This document shows, piece by piece, positions 44,129 to 52,652 of a stretch of DNA of 64,000 nucleotides. This stretch comes from Chitinophaga sp. CF118. Its GTDB lineage: Bacteria > Bacteroidota > Bacteroidia > Chitinophagales > Chitinophagaceae. A model generated the notes under the pieces. That model did not search any database and was not told the DNA's origin. It worked only from the letters and a program-made list of their open reading frames with translations. Position 1 is the first letter of the stretch; each line of letters begins with the position of its first letter. Location of the stretch: contig NZ_FOMK01000002.1 of assembly GCF_900112615.1 (NCBI RefSeq), positions 496,001 to 560,000 of the forward strand. Reading direction: 5' to 3'. A program made the translations under genes and the position numbers.

Positions 44129-47100
44129 ATGCGACTGCAACAATGGATCCTTCTTTTCCTGCTGTTAATAGCAGGGCATTCCTATGCACAGGCTATTTCT
44201 GATCCTGATAGCAATATCCGTCTGGAACAACTAACCACTCGCGACGGGCTTTCCCAAAATACTATCCGCTGTCTTTTACAGGATAAAAAAGGGTTTATAT
44301 GGATAGGCACCCTTAATGGACTAAACCGTTATGATGGTCGCAAATTCATTGTATACAGGCCGGAATATGGTAATCCCAACTCTATCAGTGATAACAGGAT
44401 AAGAGAACTACATGAAGATAAACAAGGGTTGATATGGGTAAAAACAATAGAAGGCCGGTTTCACTGCTTTGACCCCAGGAAGGAAAGTTTCGTTGAATAC
44501 CTTCCTGATTCTGTTGTAAAAAGCTATGATCATTTCTTTGAAGCGTCCAACGGGGAGATCTGGTTATATGGCAAAGCAAATGGCAGTCTGCGGATCAGAA
44601 AACAAAAAAAACACTTCATCACCCAATGTTACAATAAACAACAGCCGGTTAATTTTGTATCTGAAGATTCCCGGCAGGGCATCTGGATAGGTACTACCGG
44701 AGGGTTATTCCGTTTGAAAAATGATGAACAGGAAATTGTGTTCAGGGGTAATTTCATACAGGCGATCACGGACCAGCAGCAGGTATATTTCATTACCCGG
44801 CAAAGCGGCATCTTTACACTGGCAGGACAGCAATTTAATATCCCGGAAGGAATCCAGCTGACCAATGCAGCCTTATTGGCAGGGTCACGTTTATTACTGG
44901 GCACACAGCAATCAGGTGTATTTGTAGCAGATCTTCTATCCGGACAAATAACGCCCGGCAACCAGCTATTGGGAGAATCCATCACCGGGCATATAGATGT
45001 TATTACAGACCCGCAACACAGGATCTGGATCAATAATCATTCAGGCATCGTATGGTATTATGATATCATCAAACAGAAAACCACAAGGATGGAACTGATT
45101 CCTCCGGCAGTGATGCGTTTAATTGATGACTGTCGTTATTCCTTCTTTTCTGACAATAAACACCATACCTGGATCACCACTTATGGAGGTGGTTTGTATT
45201 GTTATAACCATGTAACAGATAAGTTGCAACACTTCTCTTCCACTCCTGACAATCCAAACGGGCTAAGCTCAAATTACCTGCTGAGCATACTGGAAGACCG
45301 TGCGGGCCTCATATGGGTAGGCGCAGAACATACCGGGCTTAATAAACTTGTACCTCAATCGCTGAACGTAGCACATATTTTCCCGGAAGAAACCTCTTCA
45401 GGACGTTATACCGCCAATAGTATTAAAACTATATATGAAGATAGTCATGACCGTTTATGGGTAAGCACCCGGAACGGAGCCTTGTATCTTTACAATAGCA
45501 AGCTGGAAAAAATCCGCTCACTGGAGCACCTGTTACCCGGGCAATGCGCCAATATCTATTGTATCACAGAAGATACCAGAGGTTATCTATGGATAGGCAC
45601 AAAAGGGAATGGTCTGTATATTGTTCACCGGGATTCACTGCAACAACGTGCCAGGCACTTTGAACTACCCGCAGGTGATACCAGCAGCAATGCCTACAAA
45701 CTGGTATACACAATTATGCAGGATCAGCAACAACGAATGTGGATAGGAACTTTTGGCAGCGGCTTACATCTTGCTGTTTATAAAGGAGGAAACAATATTT
45801 CATTCCGGCAGTTCTTTAAGAATAACGAAGCCCCGGTATACATACGTTGCCTGTTACAGGATAAGCACAATCGCATATGGGCAGGCACTAATAATGGGTT
45901 GCTGGTATTTGATCCGGAAGCACTAATGCATGATGAAAAGGCTTTCACTACTTACCAGTCGAACCTCAAAAGTAAAAATGGTCTGGCCAGCAATGAAATT
46001 AAAACAATCTGCGAAGATCATAAGGGACGCATCTGGATAGGGACTACCGGAGGAGGCTTTAGCCAGTTTATGCCCCGCAAGAGAAATTTTATCACATACA
46101 CAACCCGACAGGGACTCTCCCACGATATTGTGAATGGAATGCTGGAAGATTTGCAGGGCAATCTGTGGATCAGCACAGAAAATGGTGTGACCCGTTTCAA
46201 TCCGGAGAAACGCACTTTTGAAATCTTTTACTTCGCCAATAACACATTAGGGAATCTCTTTTCTGAAGCAGCCTGTTCCCGTACACATAAGGGACAGTTG
46301 CTGCTGGGCAGTTTAAATGGGTTTTACAGTTTTTATCCCGAGCAACTGAAAACTATCAGTGCAGATGCTGCGGTGATTCTTACAGGCTTAAATATAGCAG
46401 GTAATCAGCGCGTAAATGTTACAAAAGAGATTACCCTTGAACCCGGACAGAAAATCATCAGTATAGAATTTGCCTCACTGGCATTTAAAAATCCGCTACA
46501 AAACAAATACACTTACATCCTTGATAAATATGAAGACGAATGGAATACACCTTCCAGCTATAATATTGCCACCTACCGTAACCTTCCACCGGGGAAATAC
46601 AAATTTCGCGTAAGAGGCACCAATGACGACGGCACCTGGAGCAAACAGGAAGCTACCATACAAATTAATGTACTTCCTCCACTCTGGCGTTCTAATCCCG
46701 CCATTGTGCTATATCTCTTTATCCTGCTGGCACTCATCCTGGGCATTCGTTATGTGACAAAACGTATTTCCCGTTTGCAACATGCAGTGGAACTGGAAAA
46801 ACAGCTAACAGAATACAAACTCAATTTCTTTACCAATATCTCCCATGAATTCCGTACTCCCCTTTCGCTGATCATGAGCGCGATGGAAAGTATGTCGCCG
46901 GGCAAACATCTGCATATGATGCAGAAACATGTTACTTATCTTATGCGGCTTGCAGATCAACTGCTCGACTTCCGGAAGATCCAGCATAAAAAGATGCAGT
47001 TGCAGGTACAGCAAACAGATGTGATTTCTTTTCTCCGGGACATTTGTGATGGGTTCAACGACCAGGCAGCACAGAAGCAGATCTCCCTGGACTTCCATAG

Positions 47101-48310
47101 TAACGTCTCCACTTACAGCATGTGGATAGATACCAACAAGCTGGATAAAATGTTATACAATCTGCTCTCCAATGCGTTTAAGTTTACGCCTGCCGGTGGT
47201 CATGTTGTAGTGCAGGTGAGGGTAGCCGACAAATTACATATCCTGGTATCTGATTCAGGCATTTCTATTCCTGCAGCTAACCAACATCTGGTATTCCAGA
47301 AATTTACCCAACTGAATTTCTCACCTACTGGTACGGGCATAGGGTTATCCCTGACCAAGGAACTGGCAGAACTGCATAAAGGCAATATCTCGTTCCATAA
47401 CAACCCGGATGCCGGTGTTACATTCACCATTACACTGCCATTGGGGAATATTTATTCGCCGGAAGAAACCGTTCCTCCGGAAATGACGAAGGCGATGATG
47501 CCTGCTGCCAGTATAGCCGAAACTGAAGATATACCTATCCCAAGTTCCAGGTATAAAGTGCTCATTATAGAAGACAATCCTGATATCTGCGAATATCTTA
47601 CCACTTCTCTTGGCCGTTACTTCCATATCCATACAGCCAATAATGGCCGTGAAGGTCTCGCACAAGCTATTGCGCAGGCACCGGACCTGGTAGTATGTGA
47701 TGTGATGCTACCTGAAATGAATGGCCTGGAAATTGTGCAGCGCATCCGTAATGAATTCCAGACCTGTCATATTCCTGTAATATTGCTCACTGCATTATCT
47801 TCCGGGGAGCACCAGTTAAAGGGTATCGATGCCGGTGCTGATGCCTATATTACCAAACCATTCAGTATCCGTTTCCTACTCACCAATATCATCCGCATCA
47901 TTGAGCAACGCGAGAAGATTCGTAAACGTTTTGCAAACGATCCCGGATTTTTTGCGGTACACATCTCAGAGAATGAAGCTGATCAGCAATTCCTCGACAA
48001 ACTGAACAGCATCATTGACAAGAATATTGACAATCCACAGTTTTCAGTAGATGAATTTGCGACGGCAATGAAACTGGGGCGTACGTTATTTTATAAAAAG
48101 ATCAAGGGGCTGACAGGATATTCCCCCAATGAATATATCCGGCTGGTAAGGGTTAAAAAAGCGTCTGAGTTGCTGAATACAGGAGAATATACCATTGCGG
48201 AAGTAGCATACAAGATAGGGATGAATGATCCCTTCTATTTCAGCAAGTGTTTCAAAGCGCAGTTCGGAGTACCCCCAAGTGTACATTTGAAGAAGTTGAA
48301 AACAGGATAA
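44129..48310 (+). CDS. Hybrid two-component system regulator with altered ATP-binding G1 box
   Basis: A 1393-residue protein of the same architecture as the regulator at 16062. Signal peptide 1-21; propeller blades about 30-740; Y_Y_Y domain about 770-848; membrane helix about 857-875. HisKA has His906 in NISHEFRTP; HATPase has NLLSNAFKF and TGTGIGLS. Receiver domain about 1142-1258 with Asp1191; AraC output about 1290-1390 (IAEVAYKIGMNDPFYFSKCFK). The ATPase G1 box, normally DxGxG, reads DSGIS at about 1042-1046, so the second glycine is lost. The protein may be a weak kinase, or the change may be tolerated. It diverges from the GH31-GH2-esterase operon and probably controls it and the SusC operon. 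Confidence 0.95.
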   Translation: MRLQQWILLFLLLIAGHSYAQAISDPDSNIRLEQLTTRDGLSQNTIRCLLQDKKGFIWIGTLNGLNRYDGRKFIVYRPEYGNPNSISDNRIRELHEDKQGLIWVKTIEGRFHCFDPRKESFVEYLPDSVVKSYDHFFEASNGEIWLYGKANGSLRIRKQKKHFITQCYNKQQPVNFVSEDSRQGIWIGTTGGLFRLKNDEQEIVFRGNFIQAITDQQQVYFITRQSGIFTLAGQQFNIPEGIQLTNAALLAGSRLLLGTQQSGVFVADLLSGQITPGNQLLGESITGHIDVITDPQHRIWINNHSGIVWYYDIIKQKTTRMELIPPAVMRLIDDCRYSFFSDNKHHTWITTYGGGLYCYNHVTDKLQHFSSTPDNPNGLSSNYLLSILEDRAGLIWVGAEHTGLNKLVPQSLNVAHIFPEETSSGRYTANSIKTIYEDSHDRLWVSTRNGALYLYNSKLEKIRSLEHLLPGQCANIYCITEDTRGYLWIGTKGNGLYIVHRDSLQQRARHFELPAGDTSSNAYKLVYTIMQDQQQRMWIGTFGSGLHLAVYKGGNNISFRQFFKNNEAPVYIRCLLQDKHNRIWAGTNNGLLVFDPEALMHDEKAFTTYQSNLKSKNGLASNEIKTICEDHKGRIWIGTTGGGFSQFMPRKRNFITYTTRQGLSHDIVNGMLEDLQGNLWISTENGVTRFNPEKRTFEIFYFANNTLGNLFSEAACSRTHKGQLLLGSLNGFYSFYPEQLKTISADAAVILTGLNIAGNQRVNVTKEITLEPGQKIISIEFASLAFKNPLQNKYTYILDKYEDEWNTPSSYNIATYRNLPPGKYKFRVRGTNDDGTWSKQEATIQINVLPPLWRSNPAIVLYLFILLALILGIRYVTKRISRLQHAVELEKQLTEYKLNFFTNISHEFRTPLSLIMSAMESMSPGKHLHMMQKHVTYLMRLADQLLDFRKIQHKKMQLQVQQTDVISFLRDICDGFNDQAAQKQISLDFHSNVSTYSMWIDTNKLDKMLYNLLSNAFKFTPAGGHVVVQVRVADKLHILVSDSGISIPAANQHLVFQKFTQLNFSPTGTGIGLSLTKELAELHKGNISFHNNPDAGVTFTITLPLGNIYSPEETVPPEMTKAMMPAASIAETEDIPIPSSRYKVLIIEDNPDICEYLTTSLGRYFHIHTANNGREGLAQAIAQAPDLVVCDVMLPEMNGLEIVQRIRNEFQTCHIPVILLTALSSGEHQLKGIDAGADAYITKPFSIRFLLTNIIRIIEQREKIRKRFANDPGFFAVHISENEADQQFLDKLNSIIDKNIDNPQFSVDEFATAMKLGRTLFYKKIKGLTGYSPNEYIRLVRVKKASELLNTGEYTIAEVAYKIGMNDPFYFSKCFKAQFGVPPSVHLKKLKTG

Positions 48311-48431
48311 AATTAAACAGATATGTTTTTATTTAAATAAAAGAATTAAACCAGTATTTACTGGAGTGAACCCTTTTTAAATCAAAGTGTTATAACTGTT
48401 AAAGTGATGCAATCACTGCTTTGACAGACAC

Positions 48432-50486
48432 ATGCATATACTAAACAGTCTTTTACAGGAACAGATCAATAAATACCAGGGCGAAACACCCATTCCCGAA
48501 TATCTCTCCAACTTTCTCAGCATTGTAAGTGAAACTTATGAGCACTATGAGAAGGATCAGAAGTTGTTGGGAGATGTCCTTAATTCAGAAGGAAACGGCA
48601 AGGAAGAGGCCGTAGCGCACCAGGAACATCTTGAAATATCGCAACAGATTGCTCATATAGGTAGTTGGGAACTTGATATTGAAAATCTGGAAGATACCAG
48701 TAGAAACCGGCTTGCCTGGTCGGACGAAACCTATCGCATACTCGGATTTGAGCCGGGATCAGTTACCCCTTCTACAGAAGTATTCTTTAGCCGCGTTCAT
48801 CCTGAAGAGGTAGAATTAATGCGTAATATTGTAAAAGATGCTGTTACCAATGGTCAGCCTTCTAATATAGAATACCGTCTTCTTCTGCCAGATGGCATGG
48901 AAAAATTTATTCTCGCCCGTTCGGAGACACTGGTTGATCCAAAAACAAAAGCTCCTCTTAAATTGAGCGGGACTATACAGGATATTACTGACAGAAAGAA
49001 GGCCGAAGAAGAACTACGAATAGCGAATAATGAATTAAGAACACTTTTCGAAAACATGCAGGAGGTTTTCTTCTCTGTAGATATGGAAACGTTTCAACAA
49101 CTCCAGATGTCCCCGGCTTGCGAACAGGTTTACGGATATCCACGGGAAGCCTTTATAGAGAATCCTAATTTGTGGTATGAAATGATTCTTGAAGAGGACA
49201 GACATATAATCTCTGCTAATGACCCTATCCTTTTTGCAGGCCAGTCCGTAATAAATACGTTCCGTACACGCAACAAAGATGGAAAGATAAAATGGCTGGA
49301 AGTTAAAATTACACCCACATTAAATAAGGAAGGAAAACTGATCCGGATAGATGGCATTGCAGCCGATGTAACGAAACGAAAGGAAGTAGAAAATGCCCTC
49401 AGAGACAGTGAATACAAATTCAGATCCCTTATTGAGAATAATTCAGATGCAATAATGATAATAAATGAAAACGCGGAGATTGTTTTCTCAAGCAATTCAC
49501 TATTCCGCATTACAGGATATCATCCGGAAGACGTTATCGGGATTCCGAACATTACCTTTATTCATCCGGATGATATAATCAGTATACAAAAAAGCAGGGA
49601 GGACCTGTTAAGTAATCCAGGTAAGACGAATACAATACAATACCGGAGGCGCAGGAAAGATGGAAGTTATATCTGGTGCGAGAGCATTGCTACAAATATG
49701 ATGGAAGATCCAATTATGCATGGGATCATCATTAACTTCCGTGACATTACCGAACGTAAAGAATATATAGAAGCACTTAAAGCATCCAATGAAGATCTGA
49801 AAAAAATAAAGATGGAAATGGATCGCTTTGTATACAGTATTTCACATGACTTACGAGCTCCACTTACCTCTATGTTGGGGGTTCTTCAACTCATTCAATC
49901 TGAAGTTACAGATACACTTGTACTTAGCGATCTCCAGCTTATTGAAGGGAGTATTAAAAAGCTGGATGGATTCATCCTGGATATCCTGGATTACTCAAGA
50001 AATTCAAGACTGGAAATAAAACTGCAAGCCGTATGTTTCAACGATATTACTAATGAAGTGATGAATCATCTTAAATACATGGGAAAAGGGAAAACGACTA
50101 TTGATATAAGAGTCGATATAAATGAAGATCTATACTTTTATTCCGATAAAGGTCGATTAACTATCATTCTTAATAATCTTATTTCGAATGCTATGAGATA
50201 TTGTAACCCTGAGGTAGCCCATCCTTTTGTAGAAATTAATATTACATCAACCAGCAGGGAAGTGAACATCAGGGTTAAAGATAATGGTATAGGTATCAGT
50301 GAGGAAAACCAACAAAAAATATTTGATATTTTTTACCGGGTATCCAGCAATTCAATTGGTTCCGGTTTAGGATTGTATATAGTGAAAGAAGTAGTCGCCA
50401 AACTTTCTGGTTCTATTCAATTGCAGTCGTCCCCTGGTAAGGGAAGCGAGTTCAGTATTCATCTGCCCAACCTTGTTAACGTTTAA
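48432..50486 (+). CDS. Soluble sensor histidine kinase with three PAS domains
   Basis: A 684-residue kinase without membrane segment, so sensing is cytoplasmic. A helical N-terminus (1-65) precedes PAS domains at about 70-190, 200-318 and 325-443, each ending in the PAC motif (DITDRKK, DVTKRKE, DITERKE). HisKA has His472 in YSISHDLRAPL. HATPase at about 570-680 has NNLISNAMRY, KDNGIGIS and GSGLGLYIV. The sequence SHDLRAPL is typical of phytochrome- and CheY-like-coupled kinases. A receiver gene follows 14 bp downstream and is the likely phosphate acceptor. The ligand is unknown. Confidence 0.93.
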   Translation: MHILNSLLQEQINKYQGETPIPEYLSNFLSIVSETYEHYEKDQKLLGDVLNSEGNGKEEAVAHQEHLEISQQIAHIGSWELDIENLEDTSRNRLAWSDETYRILGFEPGSVTPSTEVFFSRVHPEEVELMRNIVKDAVTNGQPSNIEYRLLLPDGMEKFILARSETLVDPKTKAPLKLSGTIQDITDRKKAEEELRIANNELRTLFENMQEVFFSVDMETFQQLQMSPACEQVYGYPREAFIENPNLWYEMILEEDRHIISANDPILFAGQSVINTFRTRNKDGKIKWLEVKITPTLNKEGKLIRIDGIAADVTKRKEVENALRDSEYKFRSLIENNSDAIMIINENAEIVFSSNSLFRITGYHPEDVIGIPNITFIHPDDIISIQKSREDLLSNPGKTNTIQYRRRRKDGSYIWCESIATNMMEDPIMHGIIINFRDITERKEYIEALKASNEDLKKIKMEMDRFVYSISHDLRAPLTSMLGVLQLIQSEVTDTLVLSDLQLIEGSIKKLDGFILDILDYSRNSRLEIKLQAVCFNDITNEVMNHLKYMGKGKTTIDIRVDINEDLYFYSDKGRLTIILNNLISNAMRYCNPEVAHPFVEINITSTSREVNIRVKDNGIGISEENQQKIFDIFYRVSSNSIGSGLGLYIVKEVVAKLSGSIQLQSSPGKGSEFSIHLPNLVNV

Positions 50487-50500
50487 TTAAAGCGAACTGT

Positions 50501-50893
50501 ATGCATAAAAAAGTAATGGTTATAGATGACAATCCGGTAGATAGGTATATTGCAGAAAGGATTTTCACGAAATATGAATTTGCTGAAGAAATTGTTTGTA
50601 TAGACTCTGCAAAAAAAGCACTCGAATACCTTATATCATTCAAAGATATTCCTGATAAATTACCTCATCTGATATTTCTTGATATTATGATGCCGGAAAT
50701 GAATGGTTTCCAGTTCCTGGATGAATATAAAAACCTACCCGAAACCATCAAACAAAACTGCATCATACTAATGCTGACAACATCAATACATTCAGAGGAT
50801 CATGACAAAGCAAATGATAATCCCTATGTGAACAGATTTCTTAATAAACCTTTGAATGTGGGTGTACTGAAAGGGTTGGAGGATTTGGAGTAG
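50501..50893 (+). CDS. Single-domain response regulator (CheY/Rcp1-like)
   Basis: A 130-residue receiver domain only: acidic pair Asp9/Asp10, phospho-acceptor Asp61 in IFLDIMMPEMNG, Thr of MLTTS, and Lys in LNKPLNVG. The start MHKKVMVIDDNPVDRYIAERIF is that of Rcp1-type regulators that pair with PAS or phytochrome kinases. There is no output domain, so it must act by protein contact or as a phosphate relay. It is 14 bp after the kinase and in one operon with it. Confidence 0.92.
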   Translation: MHKKVMVIDDNPVDRYIAERIFTKYEFAEEIVCIDSAKKALEYLISFKDIPDKLPHLIFLDIMMPEMNGFQFLDEYKNLPETIKQNCIILMLTTSIHSEDHDKANDNPYVNRFLNKPLNVGVLKGLEDLE

Positions 50894-51188
50894 GAGCTAT
50901 CCTTCTGGCAAGGTATTTACTTTTGCAGGCCGTTCTATCGGTACGCGTATGATTATAATATTAGAGTTCATACAGGCTAAATTTGTTCCTCACCACATTT
51001 AACTATTATTGTCTCACTTGTTAATCATATCTACACTTTTTTGGAATTTCCAGATTATATTTTTACATTTAACAAGCTGTAATAATTCCCGTACAGTTTA
51101 ATGTTTGTTAAAATGAACTTCAGGGAATTAAACTTCTTTTTATATCCCCTCTAAATATTTTGTTAACCAGTAATTCAATTTTAAGCAA
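50894..51188. other. A/T-rich gap ahead of the DUF6934 module
   Basis: The 295 bp hold no gene. TAAATTTG at 50978-50985 matches the -7 consensus, but has no good -33 box and lies 200 bp from the next ATG, so the promoter of the DUF6934 gene remains unassigned. Confidence 0.4.
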
Positions 51189-51647
51189 ATGAATGTAGAA
51201 CGTTATGAGTATGCCGTAAATCCAACGGTAGATTGTATACAATATGAATTTTATAGTCAGGGGCCCAATGGAATGATAAAAAAAATTATCCGTTTTGATG
51301 AATTCAGTGATAATTCTTATAATTTATCATTTGGCGATAGTACGCCAAAAACTGAAACTTTTTCAGACTTAACAACTTCAAACAATGAAGACACGGAAAT
51401 GGTATTAGGTACTGTTGCGAATACTATAATGGAGTTTACCAATAAACATCCTGAAGCTACGATTTACGCCGAAGGAAGTAGTCCTGCAAGAACGAGACTT
51501 TATAGAATTTGCATAAATAAACATAGGAAAATAATTCGTAAGAATTTTTATATCAATGGCCTGCTTATGAATGGAGTGTGGGAGAAATTCAGAAAAAACG
51601 GGAAGTATATTGCTTTTGCAGGAACACGAAAAAATTTGTACATTTAA
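51189..51647 (+). CDS. DUF6934-like protein
   Basis: A 152-residue cytoplasmic protein. It resembles the family I know as DUF6934: N-terminal YEYAVNPTVDCIQYEFYSQGPNGMIKKIIRF, then NLSFGD, a central DLTTSNNEDTEMVLGTVANTIMEFTNKHPEATIYAEGSSPARTRLYRICI, and a C-terminal FYINGLLMNGVWEKFRKNGKYIAF. The strictly patterned G-S-x-x-A-R-T-R-L-Y segment is likely functional. In Bacteroidota such genes are usually followed closely by a small gene, as here (15 bp), which suggests a two-gene module, possibly toxin-antitoxin. No biochemical role is known to me. Confidence 0.7.
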   Translation: MNVERYEYAVNPTVDCIQYEFYSQGPNGMIKKIIRFDEFSDNSYNLSFGDSTPKTETFSDLTTSNNEDTEMVLGTVANTIMEFTNKHPEATIYAEGSSPARTRLYRICINKHRKIIRKNFYINGLLMNGVWEKFRKNGKYIAFAGTRKNLYI

Positions 51648-51662
51648 TTAAATTGAAGTTTT

Positions 51663-51848
51663 ATGCACAAAAATCTTTTTCAAGAATCCTATCCCGGTTC
51701 AGGTGTGACTAAATCAGGAACAGTTATAGACCGGAATATAATTATCAAAGATTATAGTAATGACCCTTCATTTATAGAGATGATGGCAAGAGCAAGAGAA
51801 AATATTAAGACCATCCCAAAACATCTGCTACGTCCAACAAAAAAATAA
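51663..51848 (+). CDS. Small partner of the DUF6934-like gene, copy 1
   Basis: A 61-residue protein: MHKNLFQESYPGSGVTKSGTVIDRNIIIKDYSNDPSFIEMMARARENIKT..., Lys-rich at the end. It lies 15 bp after the DUF6934-like gene and is surely cotranscribed. The Arg/Lys-rich helix MMARARENIKTIPKHLL and the Y-x-G-S-G-V-T start are almost identical in the second copy. Its frame ends at a TAA that copy 2 lacks. Function unknown; position suggests the small half of a two-gene module. Confidence 0.65.
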   Translation: MHKNLFQESYPGSGVTKSGTVIDRNIIIKDYSNDPSFIEMMARARENIKTIPKHLLRPTKK

Positions 51849-51880
51849 AAGCCGTCCTAATGTGACGGCTTCTTCTTTTA
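51849..51880 (+). terminator. Terminator after small gene copy 1
   Basis: An 8-bp perfect stem (51849-51856 with 51864-51871), 7-nt loop, followed by TCTTCTTTTA. It is the duplicated counterpart of the hairpin at 52135-52165. Confidence 0.75.
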
Positions 51881-51940
51881 TTTGATAATTACTGTATCAA
51901 TTATATATTCATTCATTTCAGAAAGAAAATTCTGGTAACA
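51878..51940 (-). pseudogene. Duplicated 3' fragment of the convergent lipoprotein gene
   Basis: On the minus strand these 63 bp read in frame as CYQNFLSEMNEYIIDTVIIK and stop. This matches the last 20 residues of the lipoprotein at 52168-52536 (YYLKFLSAENEYVIDTVIIK); 54 of 63 bases agree. The piece lacks a start and the rest of the gene. It lies exactly 290 bp from its intact counterpart, the same offset as the two small genes, so it was carried along in one tandem duplication. Confidence 0.8.
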
Positions 51941-51952
51941 AATCTCAATTTT

Positions 51953-52150
51953 ATGAAAAAAGATCTTTTAGAAGAATCCTATCCTGGTTCTGGTGTAACT
52001 GAAGCAGGGACAATTATAGACCGGAATATAATTATCAAAGATTATAGCAACGATCCTTCATTTATAGCAATGATGGCAAGAGCAAGAGAAAATATTAAGA
52101 CTATTCCAAAACATCTGCTACATCCAAATAAAAAGAAGAAGCCGTCCTGA
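51953..52150 (+). CDS. Small partner of the DUF6934-like gene, copy 2 (orphan)
   Basis: A 65-residue protein, nearly identical to copy 1 over residues 6-56 (SYPGSGVT, IDRNIIIKDYSNDPSFI, MMARARENIKTIPKHLL). It differs at the N-terminus (MKKDLLE) and runs four residues longer (KKKKPS), because the TAA of copy 1 is lost and the frame reads into the terminator stem. It has no DUF6934 gene of its own. The terminator of copy 1 lies upstream, so its expression needs readthrough or an unseen promoter. Confidence 0.6.
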   Translation: MKKDLLEESYPGSGVTEAGTIIDRNIIIKDYSNDPSFIAMMARARENIKTIPKHLLHPNKKKKPS

Positions 52151-52166
52151 TGCGACGGCTTCTTCT
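52130..52166. terminator. Bidirectional terminator between small gene copy 2 and the lipoprotein
   Basis: A perfect 12-bp stem (52135-52146 with 52154-52165) with 7-nt loop. The plus strand continues CTTATTTG, and the minus strand continues TTTTTATTTGG. It overlaps the stop of the small gene and lies next to the lipoprotein stop, serving both convergent transcripts. Confidence 0.8.
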
Positions 52167-52167
52167 C

Positions 52168-52536
52168 TTATTTGATAATTACTGTGTCAATTACATATTC
52201 ATTTTCTGCAGAAAGAAACTTCAGGTAATAAGTACCGGCTGCTTTTTCCTTGAAAGTATAAGTTTCCGTTCTTATCGGCATATCCATCGTACACATACAT
52301 CCTTTGTAAACCGCCTGCACTTTAATTATACGAATATTCCCTTTTGCCTGTTCTACAAACTTGTTAAATTGTCCACAACCACTGTTTACCTGGAAGGAAA
52401 CACTAGCCGTATTTGCTGTGCTGTTTTGAACATCGGTAACATACGCATCTGCGTATTTAGTACAATTCTGATCTACAGTTGTTTTTTTGCTACATCCGGC
52501 TACTACAGCCAAAAGAATAAGTCCCTTAAATTTCAT
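52168..52536 (-). CDS. Small Cys-containing lipoprotein of unknown function
   Basis: A 122-residue lipoprotein (MKFKGLILLAVVAGC, lipid-attachment Cys15). The mature part has four further cysteines (25, 54, 80, 82), allowing two disulfides, and a beta-rich pattern ending in AAGTYYLKFLSAENEYVIDTVIIK. No family is recognised; it may be an Ig-like or Ecotin-sized beta-sandwich. It is convergent with the small DUF6934-partner gene, and its 3' end exists a second time at 51878-51940. Confidence 0.7.
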   Translation of the reverse strand: MKFKGLILLAVVAGCSKKTTVDQNCTKYADAYVTDVQNSTANTASVSFQVNSGCGQFNKFVEQAKGNIRIIKVQAVYKGCMCTMDMPIRTETYTFKEKAAGTYYLKFLSAENEYVIDTVIIK

Positions 52537-52579
52537 AATAGCGTAATTAATTTATAATTACCCCTGCCTCTAAACAAGC

Positions 52580-52628
52580 AGGGAATTGTAACTAAACGCA
52601 GAATGAGTGCATTTAGTTACAATTCCCT
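52580..52628 (-). terminator. Long hairpin after the chitinase gene
   Basis: A perfect 17-bp inverted repeat (52580-52596 with 52612-52628) with a 15-nt loop lies 25 bp beyond the chitinase stop. The minus strand then reads GCTTGTTTAGAGG, a poor T-tract, so it may act as a terminator or as an RNA-stabilising 3' hairpin. Confidence 0.55.
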
Positions 52629-52652
52629 ACAAATTATAAATATTTATTCCGC

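Larger units (their letters stand above)
51663..52230. repeat. Tandem duplication, 290-bp unit
   Basis: The small gene (51663 and 51953), its terminator and the 3' end of the convergent gene (51878 and 52168) all recur at a constant 290-bp offset. The DUF6934-like gene was not included, and the junction falls inside the lipoprotein gene. Confidence 0.85.
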
